Shown: positions 16,496 through 24,719 of the stretch, in pieces | How the letters are laid out: the number at the start of each line of letters is the position of its first letter | Position numbering within the stretch: the first letter of the stretch is position 1 | Assembly (NCBI RefSeq): GCF_002797915.1 | Contig: NZ_PGTY01000001.1 | Span: forward strand, 1,860,001-1,924,000 | Origin: Yoonia maricola | GTDB lineage: Bacteria; Pseudomonadota; Alphaproteobacteria; Rhodobacterales; Rhodobacteraceae | Direction of reading: 5' to 3' | Length of the DNA stretch: 64,000 bases | The notes under the pieces: generated by a model | Database searches by the model: none | Seen by the model: only the letters and a program-made list of their open reading frames with translations | What the model was told of the DNA's origin: nothing | Translations under genes and position numbers: made by a program

Positions 16496-17842
16496 TTATT
16501 CGCGAGCCAGCGCCGTCGGCCCCAATGCGTTCAGACCTTTGAGGATATCGATGGCATAGGCCAGTTGATAGTCATCCTCGCGCAGCGCAGCAGCAGATTC
16601 GGCCCGCGCGCGATCTTCTTCGATCTGGCGGATTTCATCTTCGCTCAGGCTGTCATTCTCCAACGACCCGCGCAAACCGGCCTCTGAACGCAATGTGCCT
16701 TCTTCTGCTTCTTCATCCTCATCCGCGCGCGGCAAAGGCTGCTCAACAATGATATCAGGTGAGATGCCCAACGACTGAATAGACCGGCCCGATGGGGTGT
16801 AATAGCGCGCTGTTGTCAGGCGCATCGCCCCATCTTGGCTCAGCGGTACAACAGTCTGAACAGAGCCTTTGCCGAAAGAATTGGTCCCGATCACAATGGC
16901 CCGGCGATGATCCTGCAAAGCGCCTGCAACGATCTCGGAGGCGGACGCGGAGCCCCCGTTGATCAATACGACGATAGGTTTGCCCTCGGCCAGATCACCG
17001 GGTGTCGCGTTGAACCGGTCACCATCTGCGGCCTCGCGCCCACGGGTCGACACGATCTCACCCGCGTCAAGAAACGCATCCGACACGTAAACAGCCTGGT
17101 TCAGCAGCCCGCCGGGGTTGTTGCGCAAATCCAGCACGATGCCGTCGATATTTTCAAAACCGCCGGCTTCTGCGACCTGCTCTTGCATGCCCTCGCGCAA
17201 GTTCGGGAAGGTCTGTTCATTAAACGTCGTGATCCGCATGACAACTGCGTTGCCTTCGGTGCGGCCGCGCACCGCTGTCAGCTTGATCGTGTCGCGGATG
17301 ATTGAAACGTCAAATGGCTCAACCTCGCCTTCGCGCACGATTGTCACGATGATTTCTGCCCCAACAGGGCCGCGCATCATTCGCACGGCTTCGTCCAGCG
17401 TCAGACCCAGCACGCTTTCGCCATCAACGGCTGTGATAAAATCGCCAGCCTGAATACCTGCGGCCTCTGCCGGGGTGCCATCCATTGGGGAAACAACCTT
17501 GACCCAGCCTTCTTCCTGCGTGACCTCGATCCCGAGGCCACCGAATTCACCCGACGTGCTGACCCGCATCCGCTGGGCTGCGTCAGGTGATAGGTAGCTG
17601 GAGTGCGGGTCAAGCGAGGTAAGCATACCGTTGATGGCCGCCTCGATCAGTTCTTTATCATCGACCTCTTCCACATAGTTTGCGCGGATCCGTTCAAAGA
17701 TATCGCCAAAAAGGTCAAGCTGTTCATAAACATTCGTATCGGCCTCGGCATCCTGCGCGAGGACCGGGCCTGCGATCTGCGTTGTTGCCAGCAAACCGAT
17801 TGCTGCACCACTTACAGCGGCGATTATCGTCTTTTTCATCAC
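16496..17842 (-). CDS. ctpA: Carboxy-terminal processing protease, S41 family
   Basis: Periplasmic serine protease of 448 residues. The signal peptide (MKKTIIAAVSGAAIGLLATT, cleavage near VLAQ) is followed by a PDZ domain (about 95-170) and the S41 core. The catalytic dyad is the Ser in GGSASASE (Ser300) and Lys325 in SFGKGSVQ, 25 residues apart as in Tsp/CtpA. The C-terminal region is charged and ends LGPTALARE. CtpA proteases trim envelope proteins and peptidoglycan hydrolases; the next gene upstream encodes an EnvC-like hydrolase activator, a combination that fits cell-wall remodelling. Confidence 0.93.
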   Translation of the reverse strand: MMKKTIIAAVSGAAIGLLATTQIAGPVLAQDAEADTNVYEQLDLFGDIFERIRANYVEEVDDKELIEAAINGMLTSLDPHSSYLSPDAAQRMRVSTSGEFGGLGIEVTQEEGWVKVVSPMDGTPAEAAGIQAGDFITAVDGESVLGLTLDEAVRMMRGPVGAEIIVTIVREGEVEPFDVSIIRDTIKLTAVRGRTEGNAVVMRITTFNEQTFPNLREGMQEQVAEAGGFENIDGIVLDLRNNPGGLLNQAVYVSDAFLDAGEIVSTRGREAADGDRFNATPGDLAEGKPIVVLINGGSASASEIVAGALQDHRRAIVIGTNSFGKGSVQTVVPLSQDGAMRLTTARYYTPSGRSIQSLGISPDIIVEQPLPRADEDEEAEEGTLRSEAGLRGSLENDSLSEDEIRQIEEDRARAESAAALREDDYQLAYAIDILKGLNALGPTALARE

Positions 17843-17852
17843 GTATCCTTAC

Positions 17853-18926
17853 CTACTCGACCGCAAACCACGCGTCGGGGTTTACCGGAGTTTGCCCTTC
17901 TCGAACTTCAAGATAAAGGGCTTGCAAGGATTGCCCAGCCGCATTGCCCAAATTATCAGTCAAAATCCCGTCATCCAGACCGTTTGTATCACCCAAAAGC
18001 CCTATTGGCGCGCCCATCGGCAAGACTTGGCCGGGTTGTCCAAAAACTTCCGCAAATCCGGCCAGTACGAACATGACATCTGCGGCCGGTTCCAGAATAA
18101 CGACGGTGCCGTAATTCAACAGCGGGCCCTGAAACAGGATTGTTGCCGGTGCAGGGGCCGTCACAAGGGCACGCGGTGCCGCTGCGATACGGATGCCCGG
18201 CCGGCCACTGTTATCATCCGGCAAGACCGTGCCACCCACTGGCAAAGGTAAATTGCCCTGCGGGCTGAGCGTTTCCGGACTTTCCGGGCGCGCGGCGGTA
18301 ATTTGCGTGGCAAAATCATCCAGTGTCTCGGCACTGGCCACCAATAGCGCCGTTTGTACGGGGTCATCCGAAAAGCGGGTCGGCAGATCGCTGCGTTCCG
18401 ATACCGCCTGGCCCAGTGCCGCGCGTGCGGTTTGCGCCCCTTGCAATCCGTCCTGCAGCGTCTGCGCGGCGGCATCCTGTGCCGCCCGCACGCGCCGCGT
18501 TTCCGCAAGCAATTCATCCAACCGCGCCACCTCGGCCTCAAGCCCTGGTGTGACATCGGCGACCAGCATGCCCGCACGGACGGTATCGAGCGGGCCATCT
18601 GGATGGGTGCGAAGCACCGGTTGCGGTGTTCTGCTGATGGCAGAAAGCACACCCAGAAGCTGGGCAAATTCTGCGGTACGCAATTCCAACTCTTCGGTCA
18701 GGATACCTTCGCGCAACGCGATGTCGCGCTGTTCGGCCCGCATGGCTGCAAGGCCGGCCTCATAGGCTTGCACCGTCTGCGTCAAAGCTGCGATCCGATC
18801 ACGCGCACCGTCAGCTGCCTCAAGCTGCATCCGGGCAGATTGTAATTGTGCTGCCGCCTCTTGCGCGGTTTGCTGCGCCAGCAGTCCGGTTGCGAAACAG
18901 ATCAGAAAAACGCTGAGGCGGATCAT
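17853..18926 (-). CDS. EnvC-like murein hydrolase activator
   Basis: Periplasmic protein of 357 residues with signal peptide (MIRLSVFLICFATGLLAQQ), a long Gln/Ala/Glu-rich coiled coil (about 20-210) and a C-terminal LytM/M23 domain. The LytM part (FQGPLLNYGTVVILEPAADV to GAPIGLLGD) lacks the His and Asp zinc ligands of active M23 peptidases, as in EnvC, which activates amidases during division and does not cut itself. Its start overlaps the gpmI stop by four bases, and it is 10 bp from ctpA, so the three genes are one operon. Confidence 0.85.
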   Translation of the reverse strand: MIRLSVFLICFATGLLAQQTAQEAAAQLQSARMQLEAADGARDRIAALTQTVQAYEAGLAAMRAEQRDIALREGILTEELELRTAEFAQLLGVLSAISRTPQPVLRTHPDGPLDTVRAGMLVADVTPGLEAEVARLDELLAETRRVRAAQDAAAQTLQDGLQGAQTARAALGQAVSERSDLPTRFSDDPVQTALLVASAETLDDFATQITAARPESPETLSPQGNLPLPVGGTVLPDDNSGRPGIRIAAAPRALVTAPAPATILFQGPLLNYGTVVILEPAADVMFVLAGFAEVFGQPGQVLPMGAPIGLLGDTNGLDDGILTDNLGNAAGQSLQALYLEVREGQTPVNPDAWFAVE

Positions 18927-20437
18927 TTTTCGATCAGGCTCCGTCCGGTCATCTCAGGGGGCAGTTCCAACCCCATCAGGTCAAGCAAACTGGGTGCGAG
19001 ATCGGCCAAGCGGCCATCACGTAATGTGGCACCATCCGGCCCGCCAACAAGTGCCACGGGAACAGGGTTCAGCGTATGTGCGGTATGCGGCCCCCCGGTT
19101 TCGGGGTCGATCATCGTCTCGCAATTGCCGTGATCTGCAGTCACGATCATGGCTCCGCCGGCCTTTTCCAACGCCGCCAAGACCTGCCCCAACCCTGCAT
19201 CAACAGCTTCGCAGGCTTTGATGGCCGCCCCTAGATCACCGGTATGACCTACCATGTCGGGATTAGCGTAATTAGTGACAATCAGGTCATAGCCGTCCTC
19301 AATCGCCTTGACGAAACGCGCCGTGACCTCGCCTGACGACATTTCCGGTTGCAAATCATAGGTCGCGACATTGGGTGACTTTGGCATATAACGATCTTCG
19401 CCCTTCTCTGGCGTCTCAATCCCGCCATTCAGAAAGAAGGTGACATGCGGGTACTTTTCGGTCTCGGCCAGACGGAACTGGCGTAGATCGTGTTTGGCCA
19501 CCCATGCGCCAAGGGTATTTTGGATATCGCGTTTGGGGAACACGGTATTGAACCACACATCGTGACGATCAGAATAGCTGACCATACCAAGCAAACCGGC
19601 CAGAGAAGGTTGGTCTCGCTTAAACCCATCAAAGTCCGAGTCAGCAATTGCGGCCAGAATCTCACGCGCCCGATCAGAGCGGAAGTTGAGGCAGAAGAAC
19701 CCGTCGCCCTCGGCAACTCCCGCATAGTCCGCGATGACCGTGGCAGGTATGAATTCATCGGTCTTGCCGTCATCATACGCCGCTGTGATCGCGGCTTGCG
19801 GGGTATCAGCTTGATGCCCCTCGCCCTTGATCATCGCATCATAGGCCGTCTCGACCCGGTCCCATCGGTTATCACGATCCATCGCAAAATAGCGCCCAAT
19901 CACAGTAACGATCTGCGCTTGGCCGGGCAGAGTATCTTCCAGTATCTTCATGAAGCTTTGGGCCGAAGACGGTGCAACATCCCGCCCATCCGTGATTGCA
20001 TGGATCGCGACAGGCACACCCGCATCCGTCAGCGCCTTGGCAGCCGCGATGATGTGATCCACATGCCCATGCACGCCACCATCCGAGACGACACCCATCA
20101 GATGTGCTGTGCCACCACTCTCTTTCATCTTCGCGGTGAAGCTAACCAAGGCCTCCGCCTCGAAGAAAGACCCATCCTCAATGGCCAGTTCAATCTGACC
20201 CAGATCCATCGCCACAACCCGGCCAGCCCCGATATTGGTGTGCCCGACCTCGGAGTTACCCATCTGCCCACCGGGCAAGCCGGCATCACGGCCATGGGTC
20301 AAAAGCTTGGCATGCGGGCCTTGCATGATGGCATCAAAGTTGGGTGTATTCGCCTGCAAAGGCGCATTACCCTCGACTTCATCGCGCAAACCCCAGCCAT
20401 CCAGAATGCACAAAACAACAGGTCTTGGGGTGGGCAT
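18923..20437 (-). CDS. gpmI: 2,3-bisphosphoglycerate-independent phosphoglycerate mutase
   Basis: Glycolytic enzyme of 504 residues that interconverts 3- and 2-phosphoglycerate using two Mn ions. The alkaline-phosphatase-type core is clear: ILDGWGLRDE at the N-terminus (metal Asp), GNSEVGHTNIGAGR with the phosphorylated Ser near 62, ITDGRDV, and TADHGNCE near the C-terminus. Full family length. It stands upstream of the envC-like gene with a four-base overlap and 102 bp from rlmH. Confidence 0.96.
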   Translation of the reverse strand: MPTPRPVVLCILDGWGLRDEVEGNAPLQANTPNFDAIMQGPHAKLLTHGRDAGLPGGQMGNSEVGHTNIGAGRVVAMDLGQIELAIEDGSFFEAEALVSFTAKMKESGGTAHLMGVVSDGGVHGHVDHIIAAAKALTDAGVPVAIHAITDGRDVAPSSAQSFMKILEDTLPGQAQIVTVIGRYFAMDRDNRWDRVETAYDAMIKGEGHQADTPQAAITAAYDDGKTDEFIPATVIADYAGVAEGDGFFCLNFRSDRAREILAAIADSDFDGFKRDQPSLAGLLGMVSYSDRHDVWFNTVFPKRDIQNTLGAWVAKHDLRQFRLAETEKYPHVTFFLNGGIETPEKGEDRYMPKSPNVATYDLQPEMSSGEVTARFVKAIEDGYDLIVTNYANPDMVGHTGDLGAAIKACEAVDAGLGQVLAALEKAGGAMIVTADHGNCETMIDPETGGPHTAHTLNPVPVALVGGPDGATLRDGRLADLAPSLLDLMGLELPPEMTGRSLIEK

Positions 20438-20518
20438 GGCACAGCTCCTTGTGGTGTTGCGTGTTGTTTAACGCAGCCGGTCCCGCATGGAAACCGGGCC
20501 TCTTCTTCATCTTGGCCA

Positions 20519-20535
20519 AAAAACTCCCCCCGGAG
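20519..20535 (-). terminator. Probable weak terminator after rlmH
   Basis: Read on the minus strand directly after the rlmH stop: CTCC, GGGG loop, GGAG, then TTTTT. The stem is only four pairs, but the place and T-run fit an intrinsic terminator. This would separate rlmH from the gpmI operon. Confidence 0.5.
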
Positions 20536-20539
20536 GGTC

Positions 20540-21010
20540 CTAGACCCGATGATAAGGACCACCGGCCAGAATAGAGGCGGCACGGTACAGCTGTTCGGCC
20601 AACATCACGCGCACGAACATATGGGGCCAGACCATCTTACCAAGGCTCAAGGACGCATCGGCACGGGAGCGCAAGACCGGATCAATCCCATCCGCACCAC
20701 CGATGATGAAGCTGACGTCCTGCCGCCCCTGATCGCGCCAGCGGGCGAGAAGGGCTGCAAAGTCCGGCGAACTCATGACCTTGCCGCGTTCGTCCATCGT
20801 GCAGATCAATGCGCCATCCGGCATGGCACGCTCCAACAAAGCAGCCTCTGCGGCCATGCCGCCACCCTTTTTGTCTTCGACTTCAATTAATTGCGCAGGG
20901 CCAAGGGCCAGCGCCCTCCCGGTCCTGTCAAACCGGGTGAGGTAGTCATCATAAAGGTCGCGCTCGGGCCCTTTGCGTAGACGGCCGACAGCGCAGATCT
21001 GGACCCGCAT
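20540..21010 (-). CDS. rlmH: 23S rRNA pseudouridine-1915 N3-methyltransferase
   Basis: SPOUT methyltransferase of 156 residues that methylates pseudouridine 1915 of 23S rRNA in assembled 70S ribosomes. Family segments: DYLTRFDR, FIIGGADGI (SAM-binding knot) and SLGKMVWPHMFVRVMLAEQLYRA. ATG 21010 is chosen because it overlaps the rsfS stop as TGATG and gives the normal length of about 155 residues. Confidence 0.94.
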   Translation of the reverse strand: MRVQICAVGRLRKGPERDLYDDYLTRFDRTGRALALGPAQLIEVEDKKGGGMAAEAALLERAMPDGALICTMDERGKVMSSPDFAALLARWRDQGRQDVSFIIGGADGIDPVLRSRADASLSLGKMVWPHMFVRVMLAEQLYRAASILAGGPYHRV

Positions 21011-21363
21011 CAGACGGCGGTCGCCGCCCCTGATTGCCACATCTTTTCAAGCTGATAGAACTCGCGCACTTCGGGTCGGAAGATATGCACGATAATATCA
21101 CCTGTATCGATCAGCACCCAATCGCCAGTGTCCTTGCCTTCGGTCTTACAGATGATCCCGAAATCCTGCTTGATCTTATCGGCCAGCTTTTCAGCCATCG
21201 CCGTGACCTGACGGGTAGAGCGGCCCGATGCGATGACCATATAGTCACCAATCTCGGACTTGCCGCGCAGATTGATCTGCACGATATCTTCGCCTTTGTC
21301 GTCATCAAGAGATTTCAGAACAGCCGCCAAGAGGCTCTCGCTGCTTGCTTGCTGGGCCGTCAT
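21010..21363 (-). CDS. rsfS: Ribosome silencing factor
   Basis: Protein of 117 residues of the RsfS/DUF143 family, which binds L14 on the large subunit and blocks joining of the subunits in starvation. The conserved core is complete: DIVQINLRGKSEIGDYMVIA, SGRSTRQV, GDWVLIDTGDIIVHIF and REFYQLEKMW. ATG 21363 gives the usual family start (MTAQQ). The frame is open for another 49 codons, but these lack family character. A 19-codon ORF ends on this start codon (see 21360-21419), which may couple its translation. Confidence 0.93.
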   Translation of the reverse strand: MTAQQASSESLLAAVLKSLDDDKGEDIVQINLRGKSEIGDYMVIASGRSTRQVTAMAEKLADKIKQDFGIICKTEGKDTGDWVLIDTGDIIVHIFRPEVREFYQLEKMWQSGAATAV

Positions 21364-21419
21364 TGCTGCGGCTCCGGCTTTGGCTGATGTATCAGCCGCT
21401 GTAGAAAGAGACAGTTCAT
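21360..21419 (-). CDS. Possible 19-residue leader ORF coupled to rsfS
   Basis: On the minus strand, AAGGAGG stands three bases before an ATG at 21419 that encodes MNCLFLQRLIHQPKPEPQQ, ending at a TGA that overlaps the rsfS start codon (ATGA). This is the best ribosome site in the region, and it does not serve the rsfS frame directly. It may feed ribosomes into rsfS by termination-reinitiation. The spacing of three bases is tight, and the peptide itself looks meaningless. Confidence 0.4.
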   Translation of the reverse strand: MNCLFLQRLIHQPKPEPQQ

Positions 21420-21506
21420 TGTCCTCCTTAAAGCACGTCGTCAAAACCCCGACGCCCGGGTATATATCAAAGGTAGCAACGCTGGCGGTGTTTTTCAACA
21501 ATGCGG

Positions 21507-22022
21507 TCACGGACAGTTCGGCATATCCTGTAATTGCTGCTCTGACGTCACAGCCGACAGTGGGCCGTCACGCACCAACGGCAAAAAAGCGCCGTCCCGT
21601 TGCATGCGCACGGCCACATTGACGCGGGCATCCTCCGCCGGGCCATCACCGATCCGGCAAGGTGAGACATTGATCATCAATGACCCGTTGGTCGCATCAT
21701 CGTTTTCGGCTTGCCATGTTCGGGTCAAAGCCTGTAGCGCCCGCAAGTCGGCATAGTCTTGGGGATCAACCATAAAGATCGATCCGTCGCGTTTCAGCGC
21801 GAACTGCCCCTCGCGCGTCTCGCCCAAATCGACGCGCGAGACCTTGAATATCATTGTGGCCCCGCCCGGGCTGACGTCGATCCCCGCAGGCAGGCCAAGA
21901 TCAATGGCCAAATCAGCAGGATCAGCGCTGGCCGGTGACAGCCCGCTCAGCCGCATGGCTGTGAGGGGTACGATGCTGGTGCAGGCGGTGAGGGCCAGCA
22001 CAGATAAAAGTAAAAACCGCAT
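21507..22022 (-). CDS. Putative lipoprotein of unknown function
   Basis: Protein of 171 residues with a lipoprotein signal: MRFLLLSVLALTAC, with LTAC as lipobox and the Cys at 14 as lipidation site. The residue after Cys is Thr, which favours outer-membrane sorting by the usual rule. The mature part is beta-rich with DLGETREGQFALKRDGSIF and a second Cys pair (SPCRIGDG, MPNCP). No known domain recognised. It reads towards rsfS with a 90-bp gap to the leader ORF. Confidence 0.8.
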   Translation of the reverse strand: MRFLLLSVLALTACTSIVPLTAMRLSGLSPASADPADLAIDLGLPAGIDVSPGGATMIFKVSRVDLGETREGQFALKRDGSIFMVDPQDYADLRALQALTRTWQAENDDATNGSLMINVSPCRIGDGPAEDARVNVAVRMQRDGAFLPLVRDGPLSAVTSEQQLQDMPNCP

Positions 22023-22088
22023 ACGAATCTCCTTTGACAGATATTTTTTATTGTTTTACGTTAAATTTTAGAAATAGAAAGGTGATAA

Positions 22089-22616
22089 ATGTCAAAGCTT
22101 CATATTCTGTCGAAACGCGCCGGTCTGCTCCGTTGGTTGACGATTATTGGAATGGTTCTGCTGCCGCTTGCCGTCGCTCTTAGTCTGATGACCTCGCCGT
22201 TGACCCCTGCAACGGTTCAGGTCGATTTTCCCGTTTCACCTGACGCAACGCAGAGCCAATTGCAGATCGCCCTTGCGCTTGGCTTGCTGAAACTGGTTAT
22301 CCTGTTGTTCACGCTGAATGCCATGCGCAAGCTTTTCACAGCCTATGCCGCTGGCGAGGTTTTGACGGATCATTGCGCTTTGCTGATCCAACGGATCGGG
22401 CAAGGGTTTCTGGCCTTGGCCGCCGCAAGTTTTGTCCTGCGCCCCTTACAGATGCTTGTCCTGACGATGGCCAACCCGCCCGGTCAGCGTAGTATCGCGA
22501 TTGGTGTGAACAGCGAGATTATCTTCTTTGCCCTGTCTGGTGCATTGATCGTGATCATCGGCTGGGCGATGCGCGAAGCCTCTGACATCGCAACCGAGAA
22601 CAAGTCCTTCGTATGA
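22089..22616 (+). CDS. DUF2975 family membrane protein
   Basis: Membrane protein of 175 residues with four predicted spans: LLRWLTIIGMVLLPLAVAL, a middle pair around LLKLVILLFTLNAMRKLF and FLALAAASFVL, and ALIVIIGWAMREAS at the end. The pattern of a span, then LNAMRKLFTAYAAGEVLT, is that of DUF2975. These proteins are typically encoded with a small YozG-like HTH protein, and here that gene follows with a four-base overlap (ATGA). Function unknown. AGAAAGGTGAT stands before the ATG. Divergent from the lipoprotein gene, 66 bp apart. Confidence 0.82.
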   Translation: MSKLHILSKRAGLLRWLTIIGMVLLPLAVALSLMTSPLTPATVQVDFPVSPDATQSQLQIALALGLLKLVILLFTLNAMRKLFTAYAAGEVLTDHCALLIQRIGQGFLALAAASFVLRPLQMLVLTMANPPGQRSIAIGVNSEIIFFALSGALIVIIGWAMREASDIATENKSFV

Positions 22617-22861
22617 AAGAGATGCAGATTATCGTCCGGCTCGACGTCATGCTAGCAATGCGCAAGATGAAATCGCGTGATCTGGCGGCAGCGGTGGGCA
22701 TTACCGAACAGAACATCAGCCTTCTGAAATCAGGCAAGGTAAAGGGGATCAGGTTTGATACGCTGGCCAAGATTTGCGCGGTGTTGGAGTGTCAGCCGGG
22801 AGATTTGTTAGAGGCGCAGACGCCCGCTGATGACGCTGACTTTATGCGCGCGGGTCAATGA
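22613..22861 (+). CDS. Small XRE/YozG-like HTH regulator
   Basis: DNA-binding protein of 82 residues: RLDVMLAMRKMKSRDLAAAV, then GITEQNISLLKSGKVKGIRF and LAKICAVLECQPGDLLE, a Cro/C1-type helix-turn-helix with almost no extra domain. Its start overlaps the DUF2975 stop, so the two are co-translated; it probably regulates its own operon or senses through the membrane partner. Its end overlaps the convergent MDR gene by 20 bp. Confidence 0.88.
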   Translation: MKEMQIIVRLDVMLAMRKMKSRDLAAAVGITEQNISLLKSGKVKGIRFDTLAKICAVLECQPGDLLEAQTPADDADFMRAGQ

Positions 22862-23867
22862 AAGCTTTTCCATCAGGCATCGCCAAGACCTCGGGCAGTT
22901 TGGTTATTGCCTCTGACAAAGGCACAATGCCTGCAACATCTGTCTTCCATGCACCTGTCACGAAACGTTCCTGAATTTCGGCAAAGGCTTGCGGAATGCG
23001 CGCGGGGTCTACCTCTTTCATCCAGCGGGTCAGCCAGAACCCTTCGATTTGTTTGTGTTGAAAAATCATCTGGCCCAATTGCGTCAGCGCAGGCGCTTCG
23101 GTCGATAGTTTGCCATAGTTGATCCAACGCGCGTTAGCCGGCATTGCAAAGAACAGATCAGATGTGAATTGATCGCCCACTGCATCCAGCAGGATAAGGG
23201 GTTTGAACGTCTCAAACACCGTCTTTGCTGTCCCCAGCGGGTCCAACTCACCTGTCACAATTACTTCGGCGGCACCCAAGGCACGCAAGTTAGCCGCCTG
23301 TGCAGAGCGCCGGACCACCGCTATCGGTTTAATCCCATGATCACGGCCCAGCGCGATCAGCAATTTGCCAAGTTGCGACCCGGCGGCATTCAGAACAAAA
23401 CTATCAGCGCCGCTTTCTTTCACAATGTCGAACATCGCAATGGCCGTCAGCGGGTTGACCAATTGCCCTGCCGCATCAACCTCGGCGAGATCAGGACGAC
23501 AAGGCACCAATGTCGCGGTATCCGTCATCGCATATTCAGCCCAAGCGCCAGATGCAGAGGCAAAGAAGCTGACACGTTGACCCAAAAGTGGCGTATCACC
23601 GGCCACAACCTCGCCCACACCTTCGAATCCGGCAGGCACATCCTTCCGACGCGGCTGACCATATTCACCCTTGATGAAATGGATGTCAGACGGGTTGACC
23701 GCCGCCATATGCACTTTGATCAGCGCCTGTCCGTCGCCGGGCTGGGGCACCGCTGTCGTTTGATGCGCCACAAAGGGCGTTAGATCGGCAATGTTCGGGC
23801 CCGTTTGGGTGGCGGCATAACCATCATGCAGCTGGACGAGTGCGTTCATCTTGTCTGGCAGTGTCAT
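22842..23867 (-). CDS. Zinc-free MDR alcohol dehydrogenase / quinone oxidoreductase-like
   Basis: Medium-chain dehydrogenase/reductase of 341 residues. The N-terminal GroES-like part shows VNPSDIHFIKGEYG and PAGFEGVGEVVAG; the nucleotide-binding part has NAAGSQLGKLLIALGRDHG in place of the classic GAGGVG. The catalytic and structural zinc cysteines of alcohol dehydrogenases are absent, so it belongs with the quinone oxidoreductase (QOR) or enoyl reductase group using NADPH. Substrate unknown. Its 3' end overlaps the HTH gene by 20 bp, and exonuclease III lies 9 bp upstream. Confidence 0.85.
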   Translation of the reverse strand: MTLPDKMNALVQLHDGYAATQTGPNIADLTPFVAHQTTAVPQPGDGQALIKVHMAAVNPSDIHFIKGEYGQPRRKDVPAGFEGVGEVVAGDTPLLGQRVSFFASASGAWAEYAMTDTATLVPCRPDLAEVDAAGQLVNPLTAIAMFDIVKESGADSFVLNAAGSQLGKLLIALGRDHGIKPIAVVRRSAQAANLRALGAAEVIVTGELDPLGTAKTVFETFKPLILLDAVGDQFTSDLFFAMPANARWINYGKLSTEAPALTQLGQMIFQHKQIEGFWLTRWMKEVDPARIPQAFAEIQERFVTGAWKTDVAGIVPLSEAITKLPEVLAMPDGKAFIDPRA

Positions 23868-23876
23868 CGGTATCTC

Positions 23877-24665
23877 CTAGAGATCAAAAGTGGCAAAGAC
23901 AGGTGCATGGTCGCTTGGCTTCTCCCATCCGCGTGCGTCACGCAGCACCCGGCTGGAATGCGCGGCATTCGTGATATCCGGCGTAGCCCAGATGTGATCA
24001 AGCCTGCGGCCCTTGTCAGCGGCATCCCAATCTTTGGCGCGGTACGACCACCAGCTGTACAGCAGCCCGTCAGGAATATCGTTGCGTGTCACGTCAGACC
24101 AGTTACCGGCTTCCATCACGTCTGCAAAGTGCTCTACCTCAATCGGTGTGTGGCTGACGACCTTCAGCAGTTTTTTGTGGTCCCACACATCATCTTCACG
24201 AGGCGCGATGTTCAGATCGCCGACGAGAATGGATTTCTGTGGTTTCTGTGCGCGGTATGCGTCCCGCATATCGGTGAGGTAATCAAGCTTCTGGCCAAAT
24301 TTCTCGTTCACCTCTCTGTCCGCCACATCACCGCCAGCAGGCACATAATGGTTGTGAATGGTCACACCGTTTTCCAGCTTGCCTGCGATATGGCGGGCAT
24401 GGCCCAGCCCGGCAAAATCCTCGGCCCCGGCCTCGACCATTGGGATTTTGGAAAAGATCGCCACACCATTATAGCCCTTTTGACCGCGGGCAGCCATGTG
24501 GGTGTAGCCCAATGACTGGAACTGCTCTAATGGAATTTTGTCGACAGGGCTTTTGCATTCCTGAAGGCAAAGGACATCCGGGGCCTCGTCGCGCATCAGC
24601 CGTGCAACGATATCTTCGCGCAGACGGACCGAGTTGATATTCCAGGTAGCAAGAGTAAAGGGCAT
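23877..24665 (-). CDS. xth: Exodeoxyribonuclease III
   Basis: DNA-repair nuclease of 262 residues of the ExoIII/AP-endonuclease family, acting at abasic sites and 3' blocked ends. Motifs: ATWNINSVRLR at the start, LCLQECK (metal Glu), GYNGVAIFSK, ILVGDLNIAP (Asp and Asn of the active site), DHIWAT, and SDHAPV near the end with the catalytic His. Complete. It precedes the MDR gene on the same strand at 9 bp. Confidence 0.95.
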   Translation of the reverse strand: MPFTLATWNINSVRLREDIVARLMRDEAPDVLCLQECKSPVDKIPLEQFQSLGYTHMAARGQKGYNGVAIFSKIPMVEAGAEDFAGLGHARHIAGKLENGVTIHNHYVPAGGDVADREVNEKFGQKLDYLTDMRDAYRAQKPQKSILVGDLNIAPREDDVWDHKKLLKVVSHTPIEVEHFADVMEAGNWSDVTRNDIPDGLLYSWWSYRAKDWDAADKGRRLDHIWATPDITNAAHSSRVLRDARGWEKPSDHAPVFATFDL

Positions 24666-24719
24666 TGTTCTATCCGTTCTAAGTCTTAGGGCCTGTCGAC
24701 CGGTATGGTCAAAATTGTG

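Noticed and set aside
19490..20890. Plus-strand frame of 466 codons
   Set aside because: Opposite gpmI and rlmH; the product is Arg/His/Gln rich without domains.
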